Below, piece after piece: positions 27,143 through 35,379 of a DNA stretch of 64,000 nucleotides. The stretch lies in assembly GCF_051062515.1 (NCBI RefSeq), contig NZ_JAMXEK010000005.1; one strand, 5' to 3'. The translations under genes were made by a program, and so were the position numbers. The notes below the pieces were generated by a model. That model saw only the letters and a list, made by a program, of their open reading frames with translations, ran no database searches and had not been told where the DNA came from. Numbering within the stretch: the first letter of the stretch is position 1; every line of letters starts with the position of its first letter. This stretch comes from Aliarcobacter sp017996075. Lineage in GTDB: Bacteria > Campylobacterota > Campylobacteria > Campylobacterales > Arcobacteraceae.

Positions 27143-28102
27143 TTATCTTATTTTCTCTAAATTTGCAAAATAATTAATTAAAGCTCTTTTTTCTTTAGTT
27201 TTAGACATTACATCATTAATAGAATAAAAAGTACCTGCAATACCACCAATACTACTAAATAATTCTTTTGTATACTCAATTAGCGAAATATCGTTATTTT
27301 GGAGAGCACTACATATTGAAAATGGTATTGCAACACCAGCAGCTCCCAAAAAAGTAATTTTTGTAATTAATTCAGAATAAATTTCGTTATACTCTTTTGT
27401 AAAACTATATGCAGTTGTACTATTTATTTTGTGCTGTTCTATTTTTTGAATATGTTCACTAAATACTTTAATTAATTTAATATTGTCATCTCTAAATTTT
27501 ATAAGTTTATCAAATTCTATTTCATTAATATTTTGAGGTAGTTTTAAATTAATAATATTTTCTGCTAGATTAACTTTTTTCTTTAAAGAAGGACTTTCTA
27601 TTCGCTCAAAATTAGCATAATTATTAAATTTTTGATTATCTGTAATAATAGATGAATTTGTTTTATATGATATTTCCTGTGCCAAATGTTGCATAAAAAT
27701 AAATCCTAATTCTTCTGATACTAAAAGTCCATCATTATTTCTTGTTCCAAAATTATTTTTAGTACAAAAATATTCAAAATCATTTGAAAATTTATCTGAA
27801 TATACCAAATAATTTCTATCAGTACTCATAGTTTTATAATTAAACAAATGATTAGAATTAGTTTTTAATAACTCTTCAATCTTACTTATAGCTTTTTTGG
27901 ACGCATTTGCACCATCATTATAATTTGGTGAATATGGATTTATTAAATCAGTTTTATCTATTATTCGTTTATACAATGGTGAAATATCATTTTGTCTATT
28001 ATCTGGAATAATTGGTCGAAATTCATCCATATATAATAATGCAAACTTTAACCATCTTTCATTAGATGGTTCAAAACTAGGAAAATAAATTAAATCTTTC
28101 AT
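27143..28102 (-). CDS. DUF6236-like hypothetical protein
   Basis: The 319-residue protein starts MKDLIYFPSFEPSNERWLKF and continues ALLYMDEFRPIIPDN, an opening typical as I recall of the DUF6236 family (Y-P-x-x-x-x-x-x-x-W-L-K-x-x-L-L-Y-x-D-x-x-x-x-I-x-P). The middle is charged and helical. The end has a Gly/Ala-rich hydrophobic stretch (ITFLGAAGVAIPFSIC, about 242-257) followed by a helix. No enzyme motif is evident. Such genes are scattered accessory genes of unknown function. It has its own short upstream gap, and the AT content is slightly above its neighbours. Confidence 0.55.
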   Translation of the reverse strand: MKDLIYFPSFEPSNERWLKFALLYMDEFRPIIPDNRQNDISPLYKRIIDKTDLINPYSPNYNDGANASKKAISKIEELLKTNSNHLFNYKTMSTDRNYLVYSDKFSNDFEYFCTKNNFGTRNNDGLLVSEELGFIFMQHLAQEISYKTNSSIITDNQKFNNYANFERIESPSLKKKVNLAENIINLKLPQNINEIEFDKLIKFRDDNIKLIKVFSEHIQKIEQHKINSTTAYSFTKEYNEIYSELITKITFLGAAGVAIPFSICSALQNNDISLIEYTKELFSSIGGIAGTFYSINDVMSKTKEKRALINYFANLEKIR

Positions 28103-28185
28103 AAATCAACCTCTTTAAACTTTTTTATTAAATTTTAATTATAACAAAATAATTAATTACTTTTTATGGTAAATTTTAATATTTA

Positions 28186-28422
28186 TTATCTATTCTCTTT
28201 CGCAAACTCAATAGCATTTGAAACAGCTTTTTTAGCTTGAGGAGAGTTTTTCCAGCAACTACTTCCTAAAATATCTGAAACTATATCTGTTATCTCTTCT
28301 ACACTACTATTTGAAAGTTTTTCTAAAGAGTCAATTCCTATTTGTTCAAATCTTTTTACAACAGTTTCGCCTACAAATTTTACTTTTAAAAGTTCTTTTT
28401 TTTCTTCTTTTGAAAATGCCAT
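28186..28422 (-). CDS. Helix-hairpin-helix protein (Cdd1/pathogenicity-locus family)
   Basis: These 78 residues contain a helix-hairpin-helix motif: KFVGETVVKRFEQIGIDSLEKLSNSSVEEI (about 14-43), with the V-G-x-x-V-x-x-x-x-x-x-G-I pattern. A Cys-Trp segment (GSSCWKNSPQAKKAV) follows, as in small Cdd1-like proteins. Helix-hairpin-helix domains usually bind DNA without sequence preference, but the role here is unknown. It lies 14 bases after the TetR gene on the same strand, so the two may form an operon. Confidence 0.75.
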   Translation of the reverse strand: MAFSKEEKKELLKVKFVGETVVKRFEQIGIDSLEKLSNSSVEEITDIVSDILGSSCWKNSPQAKKAVSNAIEFAKENR

Positions 28423-28436
28423 ATTTATCCTTTTTT

Positions 28437-29045
28437 CTAATCCGAGTTTAATAATAGTGGTTCCAAATGCAACTTAAAGATTAATTTTTTTGCTTCTTTA
28501 ATTGAATCTTTAGTAAGTTCTTCATTTGTAGAAATATATGTTTGCCAATATGCTGAAATAAACCAACTTACTTTTGAAATCATTTTAATCTCTTCTTCTG
28601 ATATATTTCTAATAATATTTTTTGAAATTAAACATTTAATAAGAATTTCTATTTGTTTTATTCTTTTTTCTTGATTTTTTATAAATATATCTTTCAAATC
28701 TTTGTCAAGAGCTATTAATAAAGTAGAGTCTCTCATCAAAAATCTATATTTCCAAAAAAGCTCACCTATTAAATCAAACATCAATGATAATTCAGTAAAA
28801 GGAGTTTCACTTTTCATTACATTATCAAATATATTTAAATCTTCAAATTCTGATGACATTTGTAAATATATATCTTTAATTATTTCCTCTTTGTTTTTAT
28901 AATGATAATATAAATTACCAACCGAAATTCCCAAAGATTTGGCAATATGATTAGTTGTTATACTTAATGTTTCATTTGAATTAAAAAGCTCTAAAGAGAT
29001 ACTTTTAATTTTTTCTTTTAATAAAGATACTTTTTTCTTATTCAT
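28437..29045 (-). CDS. TetR/AcrR family transcriptional regulator
   Basis: The 202-residue protein has the TetR DNA-binding domain at the N-terminus (about 10-58: helix, then ITTNHIAKSLGISVGNLYYHYKNKEEII) and a variable ligand-binding C-terminal domain. It is divergent from a DinB-like gene across 91 bases. A near-perfect palindrome in that gap is a natural operator, so it probably represses itself and the DinB-like operon. Ligand unknown. Confidence 0.92.
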   Translation of the reverse strand: MNKKKVSLLKEKIKSISLELFNSNETLSITTNHIAKSLGISVGNLYYHYKNKEEIIKDIYLQMSSEFEDLNIFDNVMKSETPFTELSLMFDLIGELFWKYRFLMRDSTLLIALDKDLKDIFIKNQEKRIKQIEILIKCLISKNIIRNISEEEIKMISKVSWFISAYWQTYISTNEELTKDSIKEAKKLIFKLHLEPLLLNSD

Positions 29046-29067
29046 AAGAAATTATATCATATTAATC

Positions 29068-29085
29068 TTAGAGTAAATACTCTAA
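29068..29085. promoter_or_regulatory. Probable TetR operator
   Basis: The 18-base palindrome TTAGAGTA-AA-TACTCTAA has 8-bp perfect arms. It lies in the divergent gap 23 bases before the TetR start and about 50 bases before the DinB-like start. TetR proteins bind such short palindromes as dimers. Confidence 0.7.
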
Positions 29086-29136
29086 AATTAAGCTATAGTT
29101 AATATTAATAAAATTATAATTTAAAAAAGGATTAAA

Positions 29137-29715
29137 ATGAAATTACAAAAACCTGGTTCTGGGCTTCCTAACATTGAAAGACTTTTTATAAAGAATTTTT
29201 TTGTTCCAATTTTAAGAACATTTTTTACATGGAATATTGCACTATTTTTATTAAAAAGAGAAGTATCAATAATTAGAAAATTAATAAAAGAATTATCACA
29301 AAATGAATTACAAAAACAAATTATAATAAATAGAACTTTTGCTATTGAAGATGATAGTAGGCGATTTTCAATTTCTATGGTTTTAGAACATCTTATAATA
29401 GCTGGTTCTTTAGTTAAAAGCACAATTGAATCATTAAGTAAAGAAAATACCCCACAAGATGATATTAAAATAGAAGATGTAAAACCTTTTAAAAATGATA
29501 AAGAAATATTAGAGAGCTTCTTTAAGTTTTATGACTCTTATTATACTATGATTAATAATTTAGAGAAAAAACAATCAATATCAACAAAAAAGCACCCTTG
29601 GTTTGTGAATTTCAATAATTTTGATTGGAGCATTTTTATGTACATGCACACATTTATTCATAGAAGGCAAATTCAAGAAATAATATTAAATTTGAAAAAG
29701 GGTAAAAATGAATAG
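29137..29715 (+). CDS. DinB-like superfamily protein
   Basis: The 192-residue protein is all-helical. The segments SRRFSISMVLEHLIIAGSLV (about 70-89) and HPWFVNFNNFDWSIF, then MYMHTFIHRRQIQEII (about 150-180), resemble the DinB/YfiT four-helix bundle, where conserved histidines bind a metal and help thiol transferase chemistry. The first His would be in LEHL and others in MHTFIHR. It is divergent from and probably controlled by the TetR gene, and overlaps the next small membrane gene by 8 bases. Substrate unknown. Confidence 0.6.
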   Translation: MKLQKPGSGLPNIERLFIKNFFVPILRTFFTWNIALFLLKREVSIIRKLIKELSQNELQKQIIINRTFAIEDDSRRFSISMVLEHLIIAGSLVKSTIESLSKENTPQDDIKIEDVKPFKNDKEILESFFKFYDSYYTMINNLEKKQSISTKKHPWFVNFNNFDWSIFMYMHTFIHRRQIQEIILNLKKGKNE

Positions 29716-29908
29716 TTCGACAGGTACAATAATTAGAGGTTTTTTTGTAATGTCCATTTTAATTATTTTTTGGTATTCTCTAGCATCATGCATATACTAT
29801 TCTGTAACATTATTTTTTAATTTTGAGTTTGATTTTAAAATAAACATTATTATTTGTTTAATATTAACTTTAATTAGAATGTTCTATCCTAAAAATGTAT
29901 TTATCTAA
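29708..29908 (+). CDS. Small two-span membrane protein
   Basis: These 66 residues contain two probable membrane segments (about 9-32 and 42-59) and no recognised family. The start overlaps the end of the DinB-like gene by 8 bases, which suggests translational coupling under the TetR operator. It could help export or anchor whatever the DinB-like protein acts on, but nothing in the sequence shows this. Confidence 0.5.
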   Translation: MNSSTGTIIRGFFVMSILIIFWYSLASCIYYSVTLFFNFEFDFKINIIICLILTLIRMFYPKNVFI

Positions 29909-29921
29909 TATTTGAAAAGTT

Positions 29922-30452
29922 TTATTTATAATCTAAATCCAAAAAAAGCATTCCATAAATAAAACTATCTGTCCACTCGCCTTTACTATAAAAATCTTTT
30001 ATAAAATGAGCTTTTCTTCTCATTCCTATTTTTTCACAAAGTTTAGCTGATACTAAATTTCTTGCATCCATATTTGCTTGTATTCTATGAATATTTTTGT
30101 TTATAAACAAATATTCTACAACAGCTTTTAAAGCTTCCGTTGCATAACCTTGATTGCCATACTTAGGATTAAAACAATAACCTATTTCAACACAATCTTT
30201 CATCTGTGTATTCCAAATATTTATTTCACCAATTACTACATCATCTAATATACAAGCTAAATTTATAGCAAAATCTTTTTCAAGACTTTGTTTTGATAAT
30301 TTTTCTTTAAACTCTTCATTTTTATTTTTTTCATTCCATGAATTATGTAGTAAATATTTACATGTTTCTTCATCTTTATAAATATCAAAAAAATCATTTA
30401 AATCACTATCTTGAAGAGTTCTTATTTTTAATCTTTGTGTTTTTATTTTCAT
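29922..30452 (-). CDS. GNAT family N-acetyltransferase (RimJ/RimL type)
   Basis: The 176-residue protein opens MKIKTQRLKIRTLQDSDLNDFFDIY, the RimJ/RimL-type N-terminus. It has the acetyl-CoA motif NPKYGNQGYATEALKAVVEYLF (about 113-134), then HRIQANMDARNLVSAKLCEKIGMRRKAHFIKDFY, where the N-x-x-S-x-x-L-x-x-K-x-G-M phrase is diagnostic. Such enzymes acetylate protein N-termini, polyamines or antibiotics; the acceptor here is unknown. It lies 2 bases after the SRPBCC gene. Confidence 0.9.
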   Translation of the reverse strand: MKIKTQRLKIRTLQDSDLNDFFDIYKDEETCKYLLHNSWNEKNKNEEFKEKLSKQSLEKDFAINLACILDDVVIGEINIWNTQMKDCVEIGYCFNPKYGNQGYATEALKAVVEYLFINKNIHRIQANMDARNLVSAKLCEKIGMRRKAHFIKDFYSKGEWTDSFIYGMLFLDLDYK

Positions 30453-30454
30453 TT

Positions 30455-30886
30455 TTATTTTTCAACTCTTTTTTTCAACTCTTCATTCATAGCTTCAAAA
30501 TTCTTTTTTGTATCTAAAATCATCTTTTTAAAAAATGGAATTAAAACTCCACAAAACTTTTCACCTTGAATAAAAGTACAAGTTTCATCACTATTCTCTT
30601 TTATTAAAAAATAGTGTTCTCCATCAAATATTTTTGGAATAAATAATTTACCTAACCATCTAAGTTCACTATTTTCTTTATACTTTAAAATCTTTGGTTT
30701 AAAAACCATTTTTGAACCATTGGCATTTACAACGATTTTTATAATTTGATTCTCTTTTAAATTGCCAGTAACTTCATAAATAGCTGGATTCCAGTTCTTA
30801 TACTCTTCAAAATTTATAAATTCTTTCCAAACATTTTCTATATTTGATTCTATTAATATTTTTGTTTCAATACTATTTTTAAACAT
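30455..30886 (-). CDS. SRPBCC (START-like) domain protein
   Basis: The 143-residue protein matches the SRPBCC helix-grip fold. It begins IETKILIESNIENVWKEFINFEEYKNWNPAI (about 5-35), then has beta strands (IKIVVNANGSKMVFKPKILKYKENSELRWLGKL) and a long C-terminal helix (KKMILDTKKNFEAMNEELKKR). These domains hold hydrophobic ligands. The gene sits 19 bases after mfd in the opposite direction of reading order (downstream of mfd on the minus strand) and next to a GNAT gene. Ligand unknown. Confidence 0.82.
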   Translation of the reverse strand: MFKNSIETKILIESNIENVWKEFINFEEYKNWNPAIYEVTGNLKENQIIKIVVNANGSKMVFKPKILKYKENSELRWLGKLFIPKIFDGEHYFLIKENSDETCTFIQGEKFCGVLIPFFKKMILDTKKNFEAMNEELKKRVEK

Positions 30887-30905
30887 AATATTCCCCCCTA
30901 AAAAT

Positions 30906-33893
30906 CTATTTTCTTAAATACTGTAAAGTAGAACTTATAATATCGTCATCATCTTTGCTTCTAGACTTTATTGTCTCTTTTATACCATCTGCTTTAACAA
31001 AAGTTATATTCATCTCATAAGAGCTTATTTGATTTATTCCTTTAGCAATAGCTAAAATTTTTATTAAAATTAACTCTAAAAACTGTTTTGTAGGAATATC
31101 TAGTTTTCCAAATCTATCTTCCATCTCTTCTTCAATTTCATATAAAGTCTCTTTACTTATAGCTTTGCTTAACCTTCTATAAAGTTCAAGTCTTATTCTA
31201 TCTTCACTTATATAATCTTCACTAATATATGCAGAAATTGCTAGTTTTATATCAATATTTTGCTCAGAGGTTTTTGTTTCTCCACTTAAAACTGCCAAAG
31301 TATCTTCAAGCATTTTAAGATATAAACCATAACCAATCTGTTTTATATGTCCACTTTGCTCAGCACCTATAATATTTCCACCACCTCTTATTTCCAAATC
31401 TTGATGAGCAAGTGCAGTTCCACTTCCCAAATATGAGTTAGACTCCAAAGCAACAAGCCTTTTTATAGCTTCAGGTGTTATTTTGCTCTTATCTTCAACT
31501 ACATAGTAACAAAATCCCTCTTTATTGCTTCGTCCAACCCTTCCTCTTAATTGATGCAAATCTGCTATTCCAAATCTATCTGCTCCATCTATTAATATTG
31601 AGTTTGCATTTGGTAAGTGAATTCCACTTTCAATGATTGAAGTTGCAAGTAAAATATCAAACTCTTTGTTTTCAAAAGCTTCTATTATTTTTTCTGTAGC
31701 ATCTGCTTTTATTTGAGAGTGAATAATCTCTATTTTTATATTTGGCATTATTTCAAGTAAATTTTTTCTTTTAGCTTCAATAGATGCTATATTGTTGTGA
31801 ACATAAAAAAGTTGTCCACCTCTTCTTTTTTCTCTTAAGATAACCTCTTTGATTAAAGCATCACTATACTCTTTCACAAAAGTTCGCACTCCCAATCTTT
31901 CACTAGGAGGTGTAAGCAAACTACTCATTCCTTTTAGTTTTGATAAGGCTAAATTTAAAGTTCTAGGAATTGGAGTTGCACTCATAGAGAAAATATGTAC
32001 ATCTTCTCTTAGAGCTTTTAGTTTCTCTTTTTGTTTTACTCCAAACTTATGCTCTTCGTCAATTATCACAAGTGCAAGATTAGAAGTTTTTACATCAAGT
32101 AAAGAGTGAGTTCCAATTACTAGTTTTATAGAGCCATCTTCTAAACCATTTCTTATATTACTTTTCTCTTTTGCACTAGTTTTTCCATCTAGTTTATAAA
32201 CATCTATTCCAAACTCTTTAAATCTTTTTGAAATTGAGTGATAGTGTTGCGTTGCCAAAAGTGTAGTTGGACATACAAAAACTGTTTGATATCCACTATT
32301 TATAACAGCAAGTAAGGCATTCATAGCAACTTCTGTTTTTCCAAATCCAACATCACCACTTAAAAGTCTATCCATAACTTTTCCACTACTTACATCAGCT
32401 AATATCTCATTTATACTTCTAGTTTGATCTTTTGTATATTTAAACCCAGCAGATGATTGAAAATCTTTTATCAAATAATCATCTACAAAGATTTTTATTC
32501 CATTTACAAGCTCACGTGCCGCTGCAAGTCTTATAATATCATTTGCGATTTCAAAAAGTCTATCTTTTACTTTCTCTTTTAATTTTGCAAAACTTCCACG
32601 ACCAAGTTTATCAACAATCGCATAACTCTCACCATCTGCAATATATCTATCAATAGTATCAATATTTTCAACAGGAATTAAAAGCCTATCTTCGCCTTGA
32701 TAATTTATTACAACAAAATCTCTTTTGGCACCCATTATAGTAACTGGCTCAATTCCTTTGTAAATTCCAATTCCATGTTTTTCATGAACTACAAAATCAT
32801 TAAGAACCAACTCATCAACAACTAGTTTTACTCTTTTTTTTCTTTTTTTCTTTATCTCTTTATTTAAAGAAATAATTAATTCATTGTTGCCTAAAAGATT
32901 TATTATCTCATCACTAAAGTGATACTTTATTGCTTTATCATCAAGTGGTAAATCAAGAGCTTTTACTCTTGCTTCACTTGTAGTTATAATGGTAATTTTT
33001 TTATCTTTATGAAAAGAGATAAACTCTTTTATATTTGATGGGCTTACCTCTTTATACTCTTTGCTTGAATATATTTGAGGAATAGTTAAAAACTTATCTT
33101 TATTTAACCTTTTTTCTTCAAAAATATATGCTTCATCTAGTTCATTTAGAGCTTCTTGTGTAATAAATGAATCCATATTTTGTGGTAAATAGTGAGCTAA
33201 ATCATCTAAATACCAAAATCCCAAAGAGTGAATATCTTTTACAAAAGCATCACTTGAAGAGAGTTCTATTTTAGAGCTTAGTTCTTCAAAACTATCTTGA
33301 CTTAAAGCTAAAAATGCAGGAGTTATTGTAAAACTATCAAGCTCCTCTTTTTGTGATTTTTGATCTTCTATATCAAATTTTCTAATACTTTCTACTTCAT
33401 TGTCAAACAAACTTACTCTATATCCAAAATCACTTCCAAGTGGTGCAATATCAAAAATATCTCCTCTTAAAGAGACTTCTCCAGAGCTTGTAACAATATC
33501 TACAAAATAGTATCCCCAACTATAAAGTTTATCTTTAAATTCTGCCAAATCAAGATTATCAGCAAAATTAATTTTTAACTCAGAAAAACACTCTTTTTTG
33601 GGCATTGGAAAAGATATTGTTCTAATAGGAGAAATAAGTATTTTGTCCTCTTTTTTATATGAGTAGAAATCTTGTAAAGATTTTGTAATATCTTGTAACT
33701 CATCGCTAAAAGAGAGTAAATCATCTTTAAAATTTGCTCTAAAATCAGCTAAAACAAATGGTTTGAAACCTAAAAAAGAGACTATATTTGAAGCTATTTG
33801 AGCTTGTGAATCATCATTTACTATTAAAAGCTGACACTTTTTTAAACTTTTTTCATCTTTTAGATTTTTTAAAAATTCATATATATTTTTCAC
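30906..33893 (-). CDS. mfd: Transcription-repair coupling factor
   Basis: Mfd removes stalled RNA polymerase from damaged DNA and recruits UvrA. The 995 residues match the shorter Campylobacterota form (E. coli 1148). The N-terminal UvrB-like region is followed by the polymerase-interacting CarD-like domain (VVHEKHGIGIYKGIE, about 370-385). The helicase motor has Walker A GDVGFGKTE at about 512-520, DEEH near 610, SATPIPRTLNL and QLRGRVGRSNKEGFCYY. A C-terminal D7-like domain is present. The upstream 101-residue gene ends 2 bases before its start. Confidence 0.97.
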   Translation of the reverse strand: MKNIYEFLKNLKDEKSLKKCQLLIVNDDSQAQIASNIVSFLGFKPFVLADFRANFKDDLLSFSDELQDITKSLQDFYSYKKEDKILISPIRTISFPMPKKECFSELKINFADNLDLAEFKDKLYSWGYYFVDIVTSSGEVSLRGDIFDIAPLGSDFGYRVSLFDNEVESIRKFDIEDQKSQKEELDSFTITPAFLALSQDSFEELSSKIELSSSDAFVKDIHSLGFWYLDDLAHYLPQNMDSFITQEALNELDEAYIFEEKRLNKDKFLTIPQIYSSKEYKEVSPSNIKEFISFHKDKKITIITTSEARVKALDLPLDDKAIKYHFSDEIINLLGNNELIISLNKEIKKKRKKRVKLVVDELVLNDFVVHEKHGIGIYKGIEPVTIMGAKRDFVVINYQGEDRLLIPVENIDTIDRYIADGESYAIVDKLGRGSFAKLKEKVKDRLFEIANDIIRLAAARELVNGIKIFVDDYLIKDFQSSAGFKYTKDQTRSINEILADVSSGKVMDRLLSGDVGFGKTEVAMNALLAVINSGYQTVFVCPTTLLATQHYHSISKRFKEFGIDVYKLDGKTSAKEKSNIRNGLEDGSIKLVIGTHSLLDVKTSNLALVIIDEEHKFGVKQKEKLKALREDVHIFSMSATPIPRTLNLALSKLKGMSSLLTPPSERLGVRTFVKEYSDALIKEVILREKRRGGQLFYVHNNIASIEAKRKNLLEIMPNIKIEIIHSQIKADATEKIIEAFENKEFDILLATSIIESGIHLPNANSILIDGADRFGIADLHQLRGRVGRSNKEGFCYYVVEDKSKITPEAIKRLVALESNSYLGSGTALAHQDLEIRGGGNIIGAEQSGHIKQIGYGLYLKMLEDTLAVLSGETKTSEQNIDIKLAISAYISEDYISEDRIRLELYRRLSKAISKETLYEIEEEMEDRFGKLDIPTKQFLELILIKILAIAKGINQISSYEMNITFVKADGIKETIKSRSKDDDDIISSTLQYLRK

Positions 33894-33895
33894 TA

Positions 33896-34201
33896 TTACT
33901 TAACTTCACTTAACTCAAAATCATTCGTATTTTTATCATAAATATATGGTGGATATGGTGTTTCATTTAACAAAAAAACCAAAGAAGCAGTTTCAAAACC
34001 ACTTTTTTGTAAACCTTTTTTAAAAACTTCTAAAATATAAGCTTTTGTAGCAAAAGTTGTAGTTGTAGAGTTTCCTGTATATACAAAATCCTCATTTGGA
34101 ACTTTTATAAAACCCTCTTTTTTTACATGCTTTTCAAACTTATCTCTATCTTCTAAACCAACAACATCTAACAAAACTAAAACATCGATTGTAATCATCA
34201 T
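33896..34201 (-). CDS. Conserved hypothetical protein upstream of mfd
   Basis: The 101-residue protein (MMITIDVLVLLDVVGLEDRDKFEKHVKKEGF) has a ferredoxin-like alternation of strand and helix and a mid-protein Thr-rich patch (NSTTTTFATKAYILEVFKKGLQ). I do not recognise a named family. Two ATG codons are adjacent at the start; either could be used. It ends 2 bases before mfd and is probably co-transcribed with it. Confidence 0.65.
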   Translation of the reverse strand: MMITIDVLVLLDVVGLEDRDKFEKHVKKEGFIKVPNEDFVYTGNSTTTTFATKAYILEVFKKGLQKSGFETASLVFLLNETPYPPYIYDKNTNDFELSEVK

Positions 34202-34318
34202 AAACCTCGAAAAAAAATTCTAAGATTTTAGCATAATATAGTTTTATGCTAAATTACCTCTTTTTTTGCTATGATTATATATTGCAATATAATATTAATC
34301 TTTATTAAAGGATTTTTG

Positions 34319-34729
34319 ATGAACTATGAACTTCTAAGCCGTCTTGCTATGCAAGATTCAGAAAGACTAAAGAGTGAAAATCTTATTTTAGTAAAAAAAA
34401 TTGTTCTTCTTGAACATGAAAATAAAAATTTAAAAGATTTTAACAATATTATCGAAAAAGAGAGAAATGCCTTTAAGGAAAGATTAGGACAAATAAAGAA
34501 TGAAGCAAATGGCTTAATTATAGAAAAAAATCTTCTTTTAGATGAGATTATAATACTTGAAAACAAACTAAAAAAACTAGAAGAAAAATTATTAGCAAAA
34601 GAAGAAGAGAAACAAGAATCAAACCATCAAAGAGAAAAAATAAGAATTGATGAAGATGGTGAAATTGTAAGAAATAAAGATGAAATAAGAGCTAAAAACA
34701 TATCAAAATCTGTTGAGTTTTATTCTTAA
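34319..34729 (+). CDS. Coiled-coil hypothetical protein
   Basis: From the ATG at 34319 (preceded by AAAGGA) the protein has 136 residues, beginning MNYELLSRLAMQDSERLKSEN. Residues 15-100 are an almost unbroken Leu/Glu/Lys-rich coiled coil. A short tail with KIRIDEDGEIVRNKDEIRAKNISKSVEFYS follows. A longer frame starts at 34271, but its extra residues are hydrophobic and lack a ribosome binding site. It may be a cell-structure or scaffold protein; function unknown. Confidence 0.7.
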   Translation: MNYELLSRLAMQDSERLKSENLILVKKIVLLEHENKNLKDFNNIIEKERNAFKERLGQIKNEANGLIIEKNLLLDEIIILENKLKKLEEKLLAKEEEKQESNHQREKIRIDEDGEIVRNKDEIRAKNISKSVEFYS

Positions 34730-34739
34730 CTTTTCTATA

Positions 34740-34768
34740 AAAGAGGTAGAAATTTATTCTACTTCTTT
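34740..34768. terminator. Bidirectional terminator between convergent genes
   Basis: A 12-bp stem (AAAGAGGTAGAA against TTCTACTTCTTT, one G-T pair, loop of five) lies between the coiled-coil gene and the convergent rhodanese gene. Flanking A and T runs fit termination from both sides. Confidence 0.6.
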
Positions 34769-34770
34769 AT

Positions 34771-35286
34771 CTACTTTTTACAATGCTCCGCATAATAGTT
34801 ACCAAACTTAGTTTTAGTTCCATCTTTGTGTTCACCAGCACTATATTTTGTAACAACTGGATTACACTCATCAATCCATTTGTTTATCTCATAAATTTTT
34901 ACAGTTTTAAATCCCATTTGTTTAAAAGCTTGTGCTTCAATAACTGCTCTTGAAGCTGTATTACAAACAACAATTAACTTATCTTTTACAAACTTATCAT
35001 TATCATCTAAAACTATATTTTCCAAAGCTTTTTCTGGAGTTTCTCTTCCTACTCTAAAGCTTCCTTTTATAGAGGCTCCTGCCCACTCTTCCATAGTTCG
35101 TACATCAACAACCGCCCAATCTTTAGCATTTAGTGCATCTTTTACTTCTTGAGTTGTTGCCATCATTCCTGATTGTTTTGCTTCTTCTTTTAATTTTTTA
35201 CTTAAATCATCATAAGATATAAACTCTGAAGCAAACAATGAACCAAATAACAATGAACTCGCTATAAAAACTTTTACTAATTTCAT
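34771..35286 (-). CDS. Periplasmic rhodanese-like sulfurtransferase
   Basis: The 171-residue protein has a signal peptide (1-19, ending LFAS) and a single rhodanese domain. Key parts are AVVDVRTMEEWAGASIKGSFRVG (about 58-80) and the active-site loop VVCNTASRA, with the sulfur-carrying Cys108. The C-terminus adds WIDECNPVVTKYSAG and a second pair of cysteines (Cys126-ish and CKK end). Rhodaneses move sulfane sulfur between acceptors; the periplasmic site suggests a role in sulfur or thiol handling. It stands alone before the helicase gene. Confidence 0.88.
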   Translation of the reverse strand: MKLVKVFIASSLLFGSLFASEFISYDDLSKKLKEEAKQSGMMATTQEVKDALNAKDWAVVDVRTMEEWAGASIKGSFRVGRETPEKALENIVLDDNDKFVKDKLIVVCNTASRAVIEAQAFKQMGFKTVKIYEINKWIDECNPVVTKYSAGEHKDGTKTKFGNYYAEHCKK

Positions 35287-35379
35287 AAAAACTCCTTCAA
35301 AAAAATTATTTAAAGTTTATAGTAAAGAGTATTAAATTATAATAAAAAATTATATAAAATATATTTATTTAGATTATAA

